This document shows, piece after piece, positions 37,801 through 42,200 of a DNA stretch of 64,000 nt. The notes beneath the pieces are model-generated. The model was given only the letters and a program-made list of their open reading frames with translations, had not been told where the DNA came from and searched no databases. The stretch is from JANQSS01 sp965249735 (GTDB lineage Bacteria; Bacteroidota; Bacteroidia; Chitinophagales; Saprospiraceae): assembly GCA_965249735.1 (NCBI GenBank), contig CBDFMS010000026.1, positions 372,001-436,000 on the forward strand, in the 5' to 3' direction. Both the position numbers and the translations under genes were made by a program. The first letter of the stretch is position 1. Every line of letters begins with the position of its first letter.

Positions 37801-38798
37801 AGACGGCTGGGCCTTCGTCCGGATCATTCTTCCCGGTAGGCGTCACGGTAATCGAATATACTGTAACAGATGCCTCGAATCTGACAGATACTTGCTCATT
37901 CACGATCACTGTTGTCGATTCAATTCCTCCAACAGTCGTCCTTCAAGATGTCACGATAACACTTGACAGCAATGATATAGCAGTTCTTGATGCATCAACC
38001 ATGGATTTATCGAGCTCAGACAATTGTGCAATTGATACCATCTATGCAAATCGTGATACGTTTACTTGTGCCGATCGTAAAGTCACTGAAGTCATTGTAA
38101 CTATCCGGGATATATATGGAAATACGAGTACCGGAACTGCTCATGTTACATTGAATGGATTGATTTCACAAAGTACAGTTTATGTTGATCTCAATGCTAC
38201 CGGTGGTAATCAAACCGGTCTAAGCTGGGAAGACGCATTTTTAAACATTGATCATGTATTGGCCGCATGTATTGCTGATATTGACACCATATTTGTCGCA
38301 CAAGGTGAATATATTCCATCGATCAATTCACGGACTTCGGGATATTATTTCACGGACTCCATGGTCGTTTTAGGTGGATATACAAATCAAGGGGCAGAAA
38401 GAGATACAACCGGCACAACAACGATAATGTGTGGTGATATCGGAGTGTCGGCCGACAGTACTGATAATGTTTATCATACACTGTTAATTGATTCGTATGC
38501 AACCAATGTTGTAGTCGATGGATTTACAATCTCTTGCGGATATGCGGATGGTACAAATCCATTGGAAGATCAAGGTGCGGGTGTTCTTTGTTTAGGTACG
38601 GCGACAATGAGTCATATCATTATTACTGACAACTTCTCGACAGATCAGGGCGCCGCTGTATTGGTGACCGGAACAGGTGATCTAAGTTTGAGTCATTCGA
38701 CAATTAAGTCGGACAATCAATCTTCGACCAATGTTCTATTTGGAAATGACGTAGGAAGTATTTTACTCCTGGATGCTGAAACTATAATCGTAGAATAG
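16833..38798 (+). CDS. Giant secreted multidomain repeat protein (7,321 residues; YYWVGG, SprB/PKD, HYR-like, VCBS, LTD, beta-helix)
   Basis: A single uninterrupted frame of 21,966 bp, roughly 0.75-0.8 MDa by estimate. Order: signal peptide (residues 1-28, ending 'TTHA'); five long units, each opening with 'YYWVGGxGNWxDxxHW', at residues ~30, 564, 1087, 1536 and 1974; SprB/PKD modules (~2313-2575); a LamG-like segment (~2580-2770); then HYR modules and about 27 copies of an 80-residue repeat 'CKNITVxLDENGSVSLDSNA...SDNC' (~3053-7110). Set inside this array are an FG-GAP propeller (~3550-3891), two jelly-roll-like inserts (4272-4498 and 4819-5045) and a lamin-tail-like domain (~5800-5973). A right-handed beta-helix (~7111-7321) closes the protein. 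The architecture fits a cell-surface or matrix adhesin. No T9SS sorting domain is visible at the C terminus, so export and anchoring are unclear. A strong terminator follows, and a hybrid sensor/regulator gene lies next. Confidence 0.92.
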   Translation: MNQEFLKIIMRIGMALSVLLGSCLTTHAADYYWVGGTGNWSDFANHWADASGGAVFHTSVPSAADRVIFDANSFTAASQIVTVDVNTFCSDFLIDNVTFNPQIRSTGPAITVDQDFLTLGGPAIFYCQGSFIVNGNWIATSSMTFTTFNTTVIGDIRLGTSTGSWTVNSSLQLHGSIHTSPNMTFTANNAINFLSATTDSIDLNDHALNASVVFDNATGSWVLLSDVTTSNGRNLTMTSGSLITNGYTMDIGGSFTANAATVKTLDFTDSDTLKVGFFWNIGKTNTTLNMDSCTLLMNISYSSDYNFYGGDHTYHNIIVNYTNTNSHSARDFNFNHSNQYGDIFFRTLGTRALYVYFNADSDPTGNVSYGNINLEMNVAGSFVRFNAQPRASSTHGNIDVNMVNGGSVYNQYVMHADDVQVNFGGTSTSTFQLAGFNTLDTFGNVFVNNSGSLPVNILCYSAATIDSLKLNAGTVLNLYYSNTTLTIMEALILQGDCTGQVEVKNNFEGTQSHFVIDPAADVQVDYVILSNNNITPSGTYSATNAVNAGNISGWNLTSVTPTDLYWVGGTGAWNDPSHWSPSSGGTADSCRPGTYTNVIFDENSFSAGGQTVTLSGTVIFRDMLWTNTVVGNPTVNGSALFIAYGDMVLDATFNWSAYATMEIRGSIIIAPEVNWTFAGRMNFRSDSTNNIIDMGGNDIKDEITFDCITHQTLPKWTLQDDFILNSLSTSDEITFSCGEFVTNGFDVDAAYAFYLTPSTAQDSISLNFVGSDTIRMYRYWRHQYTRGVHMQGGNSIILIENNSSSQDILFDGGPGVTYGNVLLRNTYDGPESQPINVQGSSSIDHLICQSTGSSGNSVVNLENLANESNDYSMVSMTLAGLVNTVNFSQLANGANYGDVNLLFTNTNNPTNTVWFNTPSYEASSFGNVFVDLATTGEINHRRSSLYQNVLISAANSYDIDLYNTDSIGTYKTQINSVTNDGTAIIHVNGPIIDSFIVAPATTIEFLGNATIMEHLNVLGTCDKILKITSNSPGLSRTINMSNGATTSADFISLKDNTISGSGTYNATNAVDLGNVVGWTLSIAVPLDYYWVGGSGNWNESSHWALTSGGAPDVCIPSFKDNVFFDQNSFSASGQTVSISNSVAAVNDMTWLAGLIGIPELNGNQKLIVNGDLTVSDTMAWEQSGTLESGGSISILPEVLWNDDGETHFISDDTSFIDFGGHVLKSAVLFESKSGSSTPKWTLLNDLIVDELLTTTDGIDFNDGVFISNGYEIDAGYDWIFAGSSNRVADFTGTDTIRMRHRWLLSTPANVSLAMGAATIMIVQEVGGASYQIINFDGGQKNYHNIIIQNDFFPYGNTVQNIDSVHQFLFKSSYYRAFLNFYSGAMTFNTLSFDLSGNSTSPSNRPIMNLSQSAPNTIHRLNMINSGTANAMLQMTRNNTIDSLVLNGPVDFYMSNTGLVQTIGYIELNSSCTDRITIRGLTSGTPSILNMTSPADINAEWLNLQYHTIQGSGTYNAEKSTTTGTVTGWNIMEAAFTLYWIGGNGNWTDPTNWSLTSGGPPNNCLIPTASDNVIFDANSFTGTGQRVTIDQALSCKNMIWNGALFNPEFYSFNTVEIFGTLIIKDEIKWTAYYALTIHGSMEMNSDMTQTFTPGSPVYFKSTLPGNTIRMGGYEFNRNVEFDGIGGEWTLLDDFIIEELSSPDSKGITYKAGKLISNGFNIDASSYFKYSGNSQKEFDFTGSDSVKMSGEWSMATTNTVLNMDDCTLIIDRETSGTIYLRGGNHTYHDVEIRNSYLYNSTIYIYHNNAFRDFRMTTNLRKNLLFFDSNSFRNFNTNYDYDDVVNPPSITFNSTNSFTSFSIISIGDQGPSPVKFLDDNTFGSFVATGKGTRIEFGAGMTQTVDNLAILGTGSAPVLLNSTLTDSSATIEKLSGEVCLDFINLKDINATGGATFNAGASSVDLGNNTNWSFNSCSGFYWVGGSGNWSDLSHWASSSGGVANKLVLPLFADDVYFDFNSFTTPGQVVTLDTIPTTLDMNWLSSAYSPTLNPGSISDINIYGSLYFTSAMTNNYTGNYNFKGSSDTFFIDGAGQNLSVINIEGPAPANPTAFWNLVNDLNADSVNITQGGINLNSFDLTASYVNINSSDTKIIQLGSGDITINNGAWRVQDTTGLSFDAATSGIHMEDTSALFEGGGLTYNNVHFNSNPMQTASLKGSNTFNILEFSPGLDMTLEDHSTQTMLTELLTAGTCQNEIFIQSETVDSTANFIQSSGTVNAIFNTIKDNAASGGATFNAANCIDAGGNSGWNFSAPPPYSVSIIGTDATCPELNNGSATANVSGGIAPFSYAWSNFDNTQTTNFLVAGIYSVSVTDSTGCVAVDTVTISQPSTYNFSVSGLPGDTICYTGTDATIEITVTGAALPLTYLWNDGGTTEDRTGLTRGTYSVVVTDSNNCEIMESVDIITYDSLDATFAASSAVICSDAIYTFTSSGNNTGLPWTYDWDFGTATATDSIAQHTFLSTGAHAVNLTVTDFRNCEGSHSELYDVLPGIQVTADVTGTSCPTACDGSIALNVSGGTGPIEVSLQEFNHGFDGTVIDNAVFEYDNFVNYSQNNELSAASSDFSTYFRTLETFERAVDKEFTFRFFIGYDADTWIGWYTNGPMSNYYVDIVYAMRIGASNTSPYLYIYEDGSFEQSVGHLVTSFAYNAWYDCRIVLKAVGAEYYIRKDGNSLWDHVYSSSYSSEDDLRLGMNHQDNTMQTDDWIVRTVNPDTSGLCVGDYNFSISDSVGCEISLTRSVSSTDTIPPSITCPADVSVSNDAGACSATSVNLGSPVTSDNCGIDSLFNDAPDTFLLGTTRVTWTVTDSSGNQDTCSHVVIVSDTTAPNMTCKNIIVQLDSNNMASIAPGDLDDGSSDNCGNMVLSFGSGQISFDCDDADQMFNVTLIGVDDAGNTDSCTAQVTIADDNYPCNQAPVAACQDITVFANGSCQGTAAAPDFDNGSSDPDLDSLIFSVVPAGPYSIGTTDVVVTVSDTFGEMDTCHASVTVQDTTSPSPICKNIIVYLDSNGNASIDSNALENGSSDNCSIDSLSVSPQAFTCVDTGSNIVTMTVTDVNGNSAICNATVTVLDTLNPTPVCKNITVFLDENGSVSLDSNAVEDGSNDNCGIASVSVSPNSFICADTGAQLVTMTVTDVNGNSAVCGATITVVDTLKPTPLCKNITVYLDENGTVSLDSNAVENGSSDNCGIASVSVSPNSFICADTGAQSVTMTVTDVNGNSANCSATVTVLDTLNPTPVCKNITVFLDENGSVSLDSNAVEDGSSDNCTIASVSVSPNSFICADTGTQSVTMTVTDVNGNSANCNATVTVLDTLSPIAVCKNITVFLDENGAVSLDSNAVDDGSSDNCGIASVSVSPNSFNCLDTGANLVTMTVTDVNGNSSICSATVTVEDNEDPVPDVVNLPDATGECSVTVMAPTATDNCAGAVTGTTTDPTTYTTQGTFNVSWTYDDGNGNTSSQNQTVIVDDVTPPVANCQDITVVLDSMGNASITAADIIPPGTFNGFFDSGQSIGPAISRYGSAIGDIDGDGDLDAVTANWNDAPNRVFFNDGTGNFTDSGQLLGSSTTRSLTLGDVDGDGDLDVFCSNNNQPNKVYLNDGSGNFTDSGQNLGTSYSWHTSFGDVDGDGDLDAFVANTLNQPNLVWINNGNGVFTDSGQSLGSQYSASVELGDLDGDGDLDAFVNNGNTTNNANRVYFNDGTGTFTDSGQALGLNHSGGLDLGDVDGDGDLDAIAANSSTNAILWLNDGTGSFTDSGQSLGAGYTYPVFADFDSDGDLDIHFGKNGPPNPVYLNDGAGNYSYSGFSIGTSKARRASVGDLDGDGDLDIFEPNNGEVSRVYFNNSVLSVFDNCGIVSDTIDISNFGCSDVGTDTVTLTVIDVGGNVTQCTSTVTVLDTINPTAVCKNITVFLDENGSVSLDSNAVEDGSSDNCTIASVSVSPNSFICADTGAQSVTMTVTDVNDNSANCSATVTVLDTINPIAVCKNITVFLDENGSVSLDSNAVNNGSSDNCTIASVSVGPNSFICADTGAQSVTMTVTDVNGNSANCNATVTVLDTLNPIAVCKNITVYLDENGSVSLDSNAVEDGSSDNCGITSVSVSPNSFICVDTGANLVTMTVTDVNGNSSICAATVTVFDTLKPTAICKNITLYLDENGSVSLDSNAVEDGSTDNCGIASVSVSPNSFICADTGAQSVTMTVTDVNGNSANCNATVTVVDSTSPTLVCPDLGGGSSEELDQSNILVDGDAFVGIGLGLGQSFTAGSSGLLTKITVKVSVEIFPGNFVASIEGDSAVLYIQSPGEYTFVFTSPITVIAGEVYEFFINVPTAGPFTGFAEIGSDVYAGGNMIWINAGSPMDLPSNDMYFKTFVDPVTVFYTDSGLCTAELSLFASAADSCGIDTVTYNIGGQGISFPHMFNVGTTTVDVLAIDEHGNSSACSYSVTVQDTTSPNAICQDINVYLDENGSVSLDSNAVDNGSTDNCTITSITVSPNSFNCVDTGANSVTMTVTDVNGNSSMCSATVTVLDTLNPTPLCKNITVYLDENGSVSLDSNAVENGSSDNCLIASVSVSPNSFICVDTGTNLVTMTVTDVNGNSANCSATVTVLDTLNPIAVCKNITVFLDENGAVSLDSNAVDNGSTDNCTTTSVSVSPNSFICADTGANLVTMTVTDVNGNSSICAATVTVIDTLKPTAICKNITVYLDENGSVSLDSNALEDGSSDNCTIASVSVSPNLFTCADAGPQIATMTVTDINGNLSTCIATVTVVDTTSPTLVCPDLNGVSTEGLDQSNTIHEGPMTVLYTVGAGQSFTTGSSGLLTKITVKVLELFVAGNIEAGIGGETSVISVTDTGDYTFVFASPITVMAGQVYDFSIHGLGGTWISLAYNSSDVYAGGHLIVFTGGIPTNVPSSDLYFETFVLEPATVFYTDPGLCTAELSLFATATDSCGIDTITYNVEGQGISFPHLFNVGTTTVDVLAIDEHGNSSACSYSVTVQDTTSPNATCQNINVYLDENGSVSLDSNAVNNGSTDNCIITSVSVSPNSFNCVDTGANSVTMTVTDVNGNSSICSATVTVLDTLNPTPLCKNITVYLDENGSVALDSNAVENGSSDNCTIASVSVSPNSFICADTGANLVTMTVTDANGNSANCSATVTVLDTLNPTPVCKNITVFLDENGSVSLDSNAVEDGSSDNCGIASVSLSPNSFICDDAGPNAVTMTVTDVNNNSSICSATVTVVDTLKPTASNPNDIMIQCFSDVPAPDPSVVDDEMDNCLAANLTVAFVSDDITSVTCNGDTVTITRTYSVTDQANNSILVVQMIHVKDTIAPTGTPPDSAFYMCVAEVPAADPSVITDETDNCDPAPVVTVVDTDNGGQGCAGDPLIITRTFTITDCAGRARDTVQTIVVMDEVAPVFTGNLPADTIMKTTTNTDCQLYIDGYDLKLPTVSDSCDSNPQVTITSDNVSVSFSGVGPWSATFPVGTTLVTQTVTDDCGNSSDYEFVVIINDMTIPTAYNCPPSAIDLDAVSVDPGQCQGTHSWLNPGFFDNCVVIKLELIFTSDSNNVPAGPLPADKTYYGAGAFGGQFETIIFPVGTTIVSFVATDNNGMVNEACFMKVEVIDDESPNPVCQDLTLYLDENGLASIDSNALDNGSSDNCAMGSISLSQMNFDCDDLSGPVVVTMTVTDTTGNADSCIANVTVLDTIRPVALCQNITVMLDSNGNASIIPSMLDSGSSDNCTASGNLTLSIDKSTFNCTDIATGGEAVNPITDLFFSEYIEGSGNNKCLEIYNGTDAPIDLSGYSIEKYVNGATSGMIINLSGTLMIGDVYVVCNGSAAAGFLAQADATSGSVSHNGDDAYALFKGTTAIDIFGKIGEDPGTSWDAGPISTANQTLVRKATVYTGNIEDAAGFPALGTEWISFAQNMATELGSHTVTLPPPPTGDGVIVTLTVEDESGNIDMCTAEVLVLDTIAPIAICQNLTVYLDENGSVVLDSNALDNGSSDNCGIASLSVNPNSFTCVDTGSNSVTLTVLDVNGNSSSCLATVTVLDTINPTPSCQNIIVYLDENGSVSLDSNAVENGSMDNCGIASVSLSPNAFMCVDTGANMATMTVTDVNGNSSICNAMVTVLDTLNPTPLCKNITVYLDENGSVSLDSNAVENGSSDNCTISSVSVSPNAFMCADTGANLVTMTVTDVSGNLSTCIATVTVIDTLNPTAVCKNITVYLDENGTVSLDSNAVDNGSSGNCTIASISISPNSFICADTGANLVTMTVTDVNGNSSICNATVTVVDTLNPTPSCKNITVYLDENGSVSLDSSAVENGSSDNCSIASVSVSPNAFMCVDTGANLVTMTVTDVNGNLSTCMATVTVLDTLNPTPLCKNITVFLDENGSVSLDSNAVENGSTDNCGIASVSLSPNSFICDDAGPNAVTMTVTDVNGNSSICVATVTVVDTLKPTASNPDDIMVQCFSDVPGPDPSVVDDEMDNCLAANLTVAFVSDDITTATCNSDSVTIIRTYSVEDQAGNSILVVQMIHVKDTIGPIGTPPDSAFYTCVTDVPAADPSVITDETDNCDPSPVVTVLDTDNGGQGCSGDPLVIARTYTLTDCAGQSTDIVQIIVVADDSIPVFTGNLPADTIRKPTTTTDCQLYLDAFDLILPTVFDHEDPNPVVTISSDNVSVSFSGPGPWSATFPVGITTVTLTVTDDCGNFSTYDFVVIIEDLTVPAMTNCPSWAVGMDAIPADSGTTQGTHNWINPGFNDNCGVQMFEIRFTADSVDTPSGPLPADKTYYGAGAFGGQNESIVFPVGTTIVTFIATDVNGGSNANCIMKVEVVDDEDPNAVCQDIMAYLDENGMVTIDSNALDNGSYDNNGIASFTLSQTDFDCNDLFAPVPVSMIVNDLYGNADTCIANVSVLDTIRPEITDCPSDILFVSDSGSCGTAITWSSLTTSDNCPGEILTQTAGPSSGSFFPVGVTVIEYTVTDASNLTDTCSFTITVVDSIPPTVVLQDVTITLDSNDIAVLDASTMDLSSSDNCAIDTIYANRDTFTCADRKVTEVIVTIRDIYGNTSTGTAHVTLNGLISQSTVYVDLNATGGNQTGLSWEDAFLNIDHVLAACIADIDTIFVAQGEYIPSINSRTSGYYFTDSMVVLGGYTNQGAERDTTGTTTIMCGDIGVSADSTDNVYHTLLIDSYATNVVVDGFTISCGYADGTNPLEDQGAGVLCLGTATMSHIIITDNFSTDQGAAVLVTGTGDLSLSHSTIKSDNQSSTNVLFGNDVGSILLLDAETIIVE
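16918..23760 (+). repeat. Five long YYWVGG units in the giant protein
   Basis: Each unit begins with Y-W-V/I-G-G-x-G-x-W followed by 'HW/NW...SGG' and 'VxFDxNSF' (nt ~16918, 18521, 20091, 21436 and 22752) and ends with a conserved 'GTYNAxxxVDxGNxxGW'. Spacing between starts is about 534, 523, 449 and 438 residues. Between the marker motifs the sequence has regular short strands ('WTLLDDF', 'FDFTGSDSVKM'), suggesting a beta-solenoid. The units are diverged at DNA level, unlike the later 240-bp array. Confidence 0.8.
27478..28506 (+). repeat. FG-GAP/VCBS propeller embedded in one HYR-like repeat
   Basis: About seven blades of ~45 residues with 'GDxDGDGDLDxF' calcium loops and 'NDGTGNFTDSGQ' spacers. 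The host repeat begins before it ('CQDITVVLDSMGNASIT') and resumes after it ('DNCGIVSDTIDISNFGC'), so the propeller sits within the module rather than between modules. Confidence 0.8.
29646..30326 (+). repeat. HYR module with jelly-roll-like insert, copy 1
   Basis: This 681-bp unit starts 'CPDLGG' and ends 'SVTVQDTTSPNAI'. Between the first Cys and 'GLCTAELSLFA' lies a ~150-residue insert ('GQSFTAGSSGLLTKITVKV', 'YTFVFTSPITVIAGEVYEF') that resembles a beta-sandwich seen in secreted proteins. Copy 2 lies 1,641 bp downstream with the same length. Confidence 0.75.
31287..31967 (+). repeat. HYR module with jelly-roll-like insert, copy 2
   Basis: The unit has the same length (681 bp) and layout as copy 1. 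The flanks of the insert are very similar, but its centre has diverged ('VTDTGDYTFVFASPITVMAG', 'WISLAYNSSDVYAGG'). The HYR part after the insert is nearly unchanged. Confidence 0.75.
32679..33827 (+). repeat. Composite three-module segment, copy 1
   Basis: A 1,149-bp segment from 'ASNPNDIMIQCFSDVP' to just before 'CQDLTLYLDENG'. It contains two 'DxxDNC' modules, 'GVGPWSATFPVGTTLVTQTVTD', and the 'GAGAFGGQFETIIFPVGTT' HYR-like stretch. An equal-length copy lies 3,621 bp downstream. Confidence 0.8.
34228..34760 (+). repeat. Lamin-tail-like domain embedded in one HYR-like repeat
   Basis: The stretch 'FFSEYIEGSGNNKCLEIYN', 'IDLSGYSIEKYVNG', 'VVCNGSAAA' and 'NQTLVRKATVY' fits the LTD fold common in secreted bacterial nucleases and adhesins. 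The host repeat runs into it ('STFNCTDIATGG') and continues after it ('GVIVTLTVEDESGN'). Confidence 0.75.
36300..37448 (+). repeat. Composite three-module segment, copy 2
   Basis: The segment has the same length (1,149 bp) and module order as copy 1, from 'ASNPDDIMVQCFSDVP' to just before 'CQDIMAYLDENG'. Substitutions are scattered throughout, but the boundary-to-boundary length is unchanged. Confidence 0.8.
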
Positions 38799-38836
38799 TC
38801 TTAAGGCAGGAATAAATAGGAATTTATAAATTCTCA

Positions 38837-38870
38837 GCAAGTGCACATTTCTGTGCACTTGCTTTTTTTT
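38837..38870 (+). terminator. Rho-independent terminator of the giant gene
   Basis: A perfect 11-bp stem, GCAAGTGCACA paired with TGTGCACTTGC, closes a 4-nt loop and is followed by eight T. It lies 39 bases after the stop codon and is the strongest terminator in the window. Confidence 0.92.
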
Positions 38871-39168
38871 ATTATACGACCTAATTTTCAAAAATTTAGC
38901 CGGCAATATAAAATTCAGAATTTTCCTGAATTAATTTGGACTATTCAATTTCTAGATATTTAATAGTACAAAAAAAGACCCTCATTGACAGGTGGCAGCT
39001 TAGTCTCCAATCTCCGCGACTAATCTTCCCGATATCTCATCAATCGGTCGGAAAGAACAATTGGATTTATCGGCAAATTGATAGAATCGTGATCCGGAAA
39101 GGATTGGCAAAAACAGGTTGGATTTTTCAAATATCTTCCATTTCTAAGCGTATGCCTTGAGAAAGCGT
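38871..39168. other. Non-coding stretch between the giant gene and the hybrid regulator
   Basis: Apart from the terminator before it and the promoter-like box after it, I see no gene or RNA here. A short plus-strand frame (38936-39160) has no protein-like features. Confidence 0.5.
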
Positions 39169-39176
39169 TATTTTTG
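39169..39176 (+). promoter_or_regulatory. Candidate promoter box of the hybrid regulator
   Basis: TATTTTTG fits TAnnTTTG and lies 53 bases before the first ATG of the regulator gene. It is part of a 15-mer, AAAGCGTTATTTTTG, that also occurs just before surE. Confidence 0.45.
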
Positions 39177-39229
39177 ATGAAATATGGCCGCTTAGAGTAA
39201 AGCCGGAGAGTGGTTATAATGCAGGTGCT

Positions 39230-42200
39230 ATGAGAGGCTCAGACAAATCAAAAACAAACAGCAGAATTAGAATGTCTTCTGTTCTCCATAGAGACATGAG
39301 AAGACGTCCGACATATGCCTGGCATATGATCTGCATTTGTCTCCTCTTTTCTCTTTTCTTCCATTATGAAACAATCGCGCAAACCGCATCCAAATGGACT
39401 GTAACGACTGATGAACTGGTAGCGAATATCTGTCATTACACAAACAAGGAAAATCTCTCGAACAACACCGTTCTCGATATCATCCAGGATAGTCGTGGCT
39501 TGACGTGGATTGGAACAAAGTCAGGCCTGGATCGCTTCGACGGGACGGAATTCATCAATTATTACAAGAATAACGTTGGCATGCTTAGCAATGAAATATT
39601 TGCCATTCGTGAAGATGGAGATGGATTATTTTGGTTGATGCACGATGTGCCCTTTCATTATTCATATAATGGATTCACATTATTCGATCCCCTTAAAAAA
39701 AAGACAATTGATCCCAAAACGCATTTTCCAGCCGATTTCCCAATTGATTTTACGCAACAATTTTACCCCTATCCCGCACCTGATCATTCGTTGTATATAT
39801 TAGATAGATCGGGATTGTTGCTGCACTATAAAAATAATGAAAATTATAAAGTGCTTGGTAAAATTCAAACTCCGGTTGATTGGGGTCTTGTTGGATATAT
39901 AACAAAAATTATTGTTGAAGAAGAAGGAGCATTTTGGATAAATTTTCCTAGTTCTCTTAAAAAATATGACATCAATTGCAACTTACTCGTTGAAACGAGT
40001 ATTTGGGATGATTACTATGTTTCAGATATCACTGAAGATTTAATTATCAATGGTATCCATAAACCAAATTCGGACAGGACACACGTTATATTGCAATTGT
40101 CAGAGCACGGACAAATAACAAAAGACTCCAAAATTCATCTGGACGCGCGCTTACTATATTATAATCCGAATGAAAAAACCAGAATTAAAGTACATGAAGG
40201 TCAGGTCATTTTTGAGATGGAAGGCAAGGGTGAAGTAATCCTGTTTTCGAGCGAAAGTGAATCATGGACGATGTCTGCAGAAAATAGATGGCTAATTAAA
40301 AAAATAAACAACATATATTGGCTTATATCACCATTTAATGGTTTTTATAAATTAACAATTAACGAATCAAACTTTATAAATTATTATACCGGGATTCAGC
40401 AAAGAGGCATTGTTACTGATCAATTTGGAAAGATATGGTTACATAATTCAAAAAAACCGGATAAGAAATTTGTCAAACCAGAATTCCAGGTTGGTGTCTA
40501 CGAGCCATTCGCCTTGATGAAGTCAAAGGATGGGACCTTATGGGGATTTAATGCAGAAGACAAACTCGAGAAGTTTGCTCCACCTGAATACAATTCTCAA
40601 GTCTTCGAGTCTGTGCATCCGCGAGACTATGCAGAGTGGTACATTCATGAAGATAGTAAAAACCGGATTTGGTTTTTTGATTCTCTTTCTTATTTCAATA
40701 CGTCTTTGGAGCAACTGGTCTTCAAATCTGAATGGCAAAGGGATAATCCAATATCAGGTGCCCATCGATATTTCATGGACGAATTAGCAGATGGCAATTT
40801 GTTCATTGGTACTTCTGAAGGGTTACATGTCTTAGACCCCGAAAAGGGATTTGTAGAAAAGTTTGGCAAAGAAGAAAATAATTCTAACTACTTGCCATCA
40901 AATAAAATACATCATTGGAGCATTAATGAAAATGGTGTCTGGTGGATTGCCACAGGTGATGCCGGCTTATTAAAATGGGATAAACAAAATGGGATATACC
41001 AACAATTTTCCATAGACAATGGATTCCCTTCGAACAGACTGCATGCTATTTATCAGGATGATGATGGATTTTATTGGATCAATAGTGAAGATGGAATTAT
41101 TCGATGGGATGAAGACCGAGAATTTGCAAGACTATACACTGAAGTCGATGGACTATTACATCCCGAGGGCAACCGTGTCTCGCACTATATGGATGAATTT
41201 GGTACCATATATTTTGGATCGGTAAGAGGTATTACACAATTCAACCCGCATGATTTCAATCAAGACTCAGTAAAAGAATTGAAATCGATTAAAATACAAG
41301 ATGTATATCAATCGACCTGGACTTCCAATTTCTTTGAGCTAACAGATCGATATGAGCAGTTTGTAGCCGAGAAGGGACTCATTATGAAAAGAAATGAAAA
41401 TTACGCTGAAATTATTTTCGCTCCTCTGTCCTACTCCGAAAACGACAACATCGAGTTCTGGTATAAATTACATGATGAATGGATTAATATGAACGGGAAT
41501 AAATTAATATTATCTGGAATCCATTATGGTGATCATGAAATTTCAGTTCGGGCTGAAAATTCATCCGGCATTATTACACTTCCTTTTTCCTTTCAAGCCG
41601 TGTCAAAACCACCTTTATATTTAAATGTCTGGTTCATTCTATTATGTTTAGGCTTAGCTGGTTTAGCTATTTGGTTGTTAGTTCGAAGACACGTTAAGCG
41701 ATTGAATCGTCAACGAAAATTTTTAGAAGACCAGATTACTGAACGGACCAGAGAAATCATTCTAAAAAATGCTTCGATAGAAGAAAAGAACGTGCTTTTA
41801 GCCCAACAAACCGAAGATTTGAGGAAGTTGGACGAGATGAAATCAGAATTATTTGCCAATCTGAGTCATGAACTCAGAACCCCACTTACCCTCATCCAGG
41901 GCCCGATCAATTCTGTCTTAAACAGCAATACGCTGACGAATCGCGATCGTCCCTTGATGTTAACGGCCAAAAACAATGTAGGCAAGCTTAATAAACTTGT
42001 CAATCAAATAATGGATCTGTCAAAGATGGACGCCGGACTTTTAAGACATTCACCGGTACAAACAAATTTTTATAATCTACTTCGGCAGTTGGTCACGATG
42101 TTCGAATCGCACGCACAACGCGACGGTAAACGCTTGTTATTTGAGTACCGAATTAATCGGAAAATCGTGGTTGAGTTGGATAGTGATAAATTTGAGAAAA

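Larger units (their letters stand above)
25984..38160 (+). repeat. Array of ~27 HYR-like 80-residue (240-bp) repeats with interposed modules
   Basis: The unit is exactly 240 bp in most copies, with consensus 'CKNITVF/YLDENGSVSLD', 'SNAVEDGSSDNC', 'PNSFICADTGA', 'VTMTVTDVNGNSS', 'CxATVTVLDTLNPTP'. Runs of 3-6 copies are separated by other modules. Many copies are nearly identical at DNA level, including third positions, so they have spread or been homogenised recently. Copies alternate between F and Y before LDENG and between G and T after DNC. Four Cys per copy are conserved. Confidence 0.9.

Noticed and set aside
25984..38160. Regular direct repeats that could suggest a CRISPR or satellite array
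   Set aside because: The period is 240 bp, all in one protein frame with conserved residues, and there are no short repeat-spacer units or cas genes.
38936..39160. 74-codon plus-strand frame after the terminator
   Set aside because: Composition is random, no domain or signal is present and no promoter precedes it.
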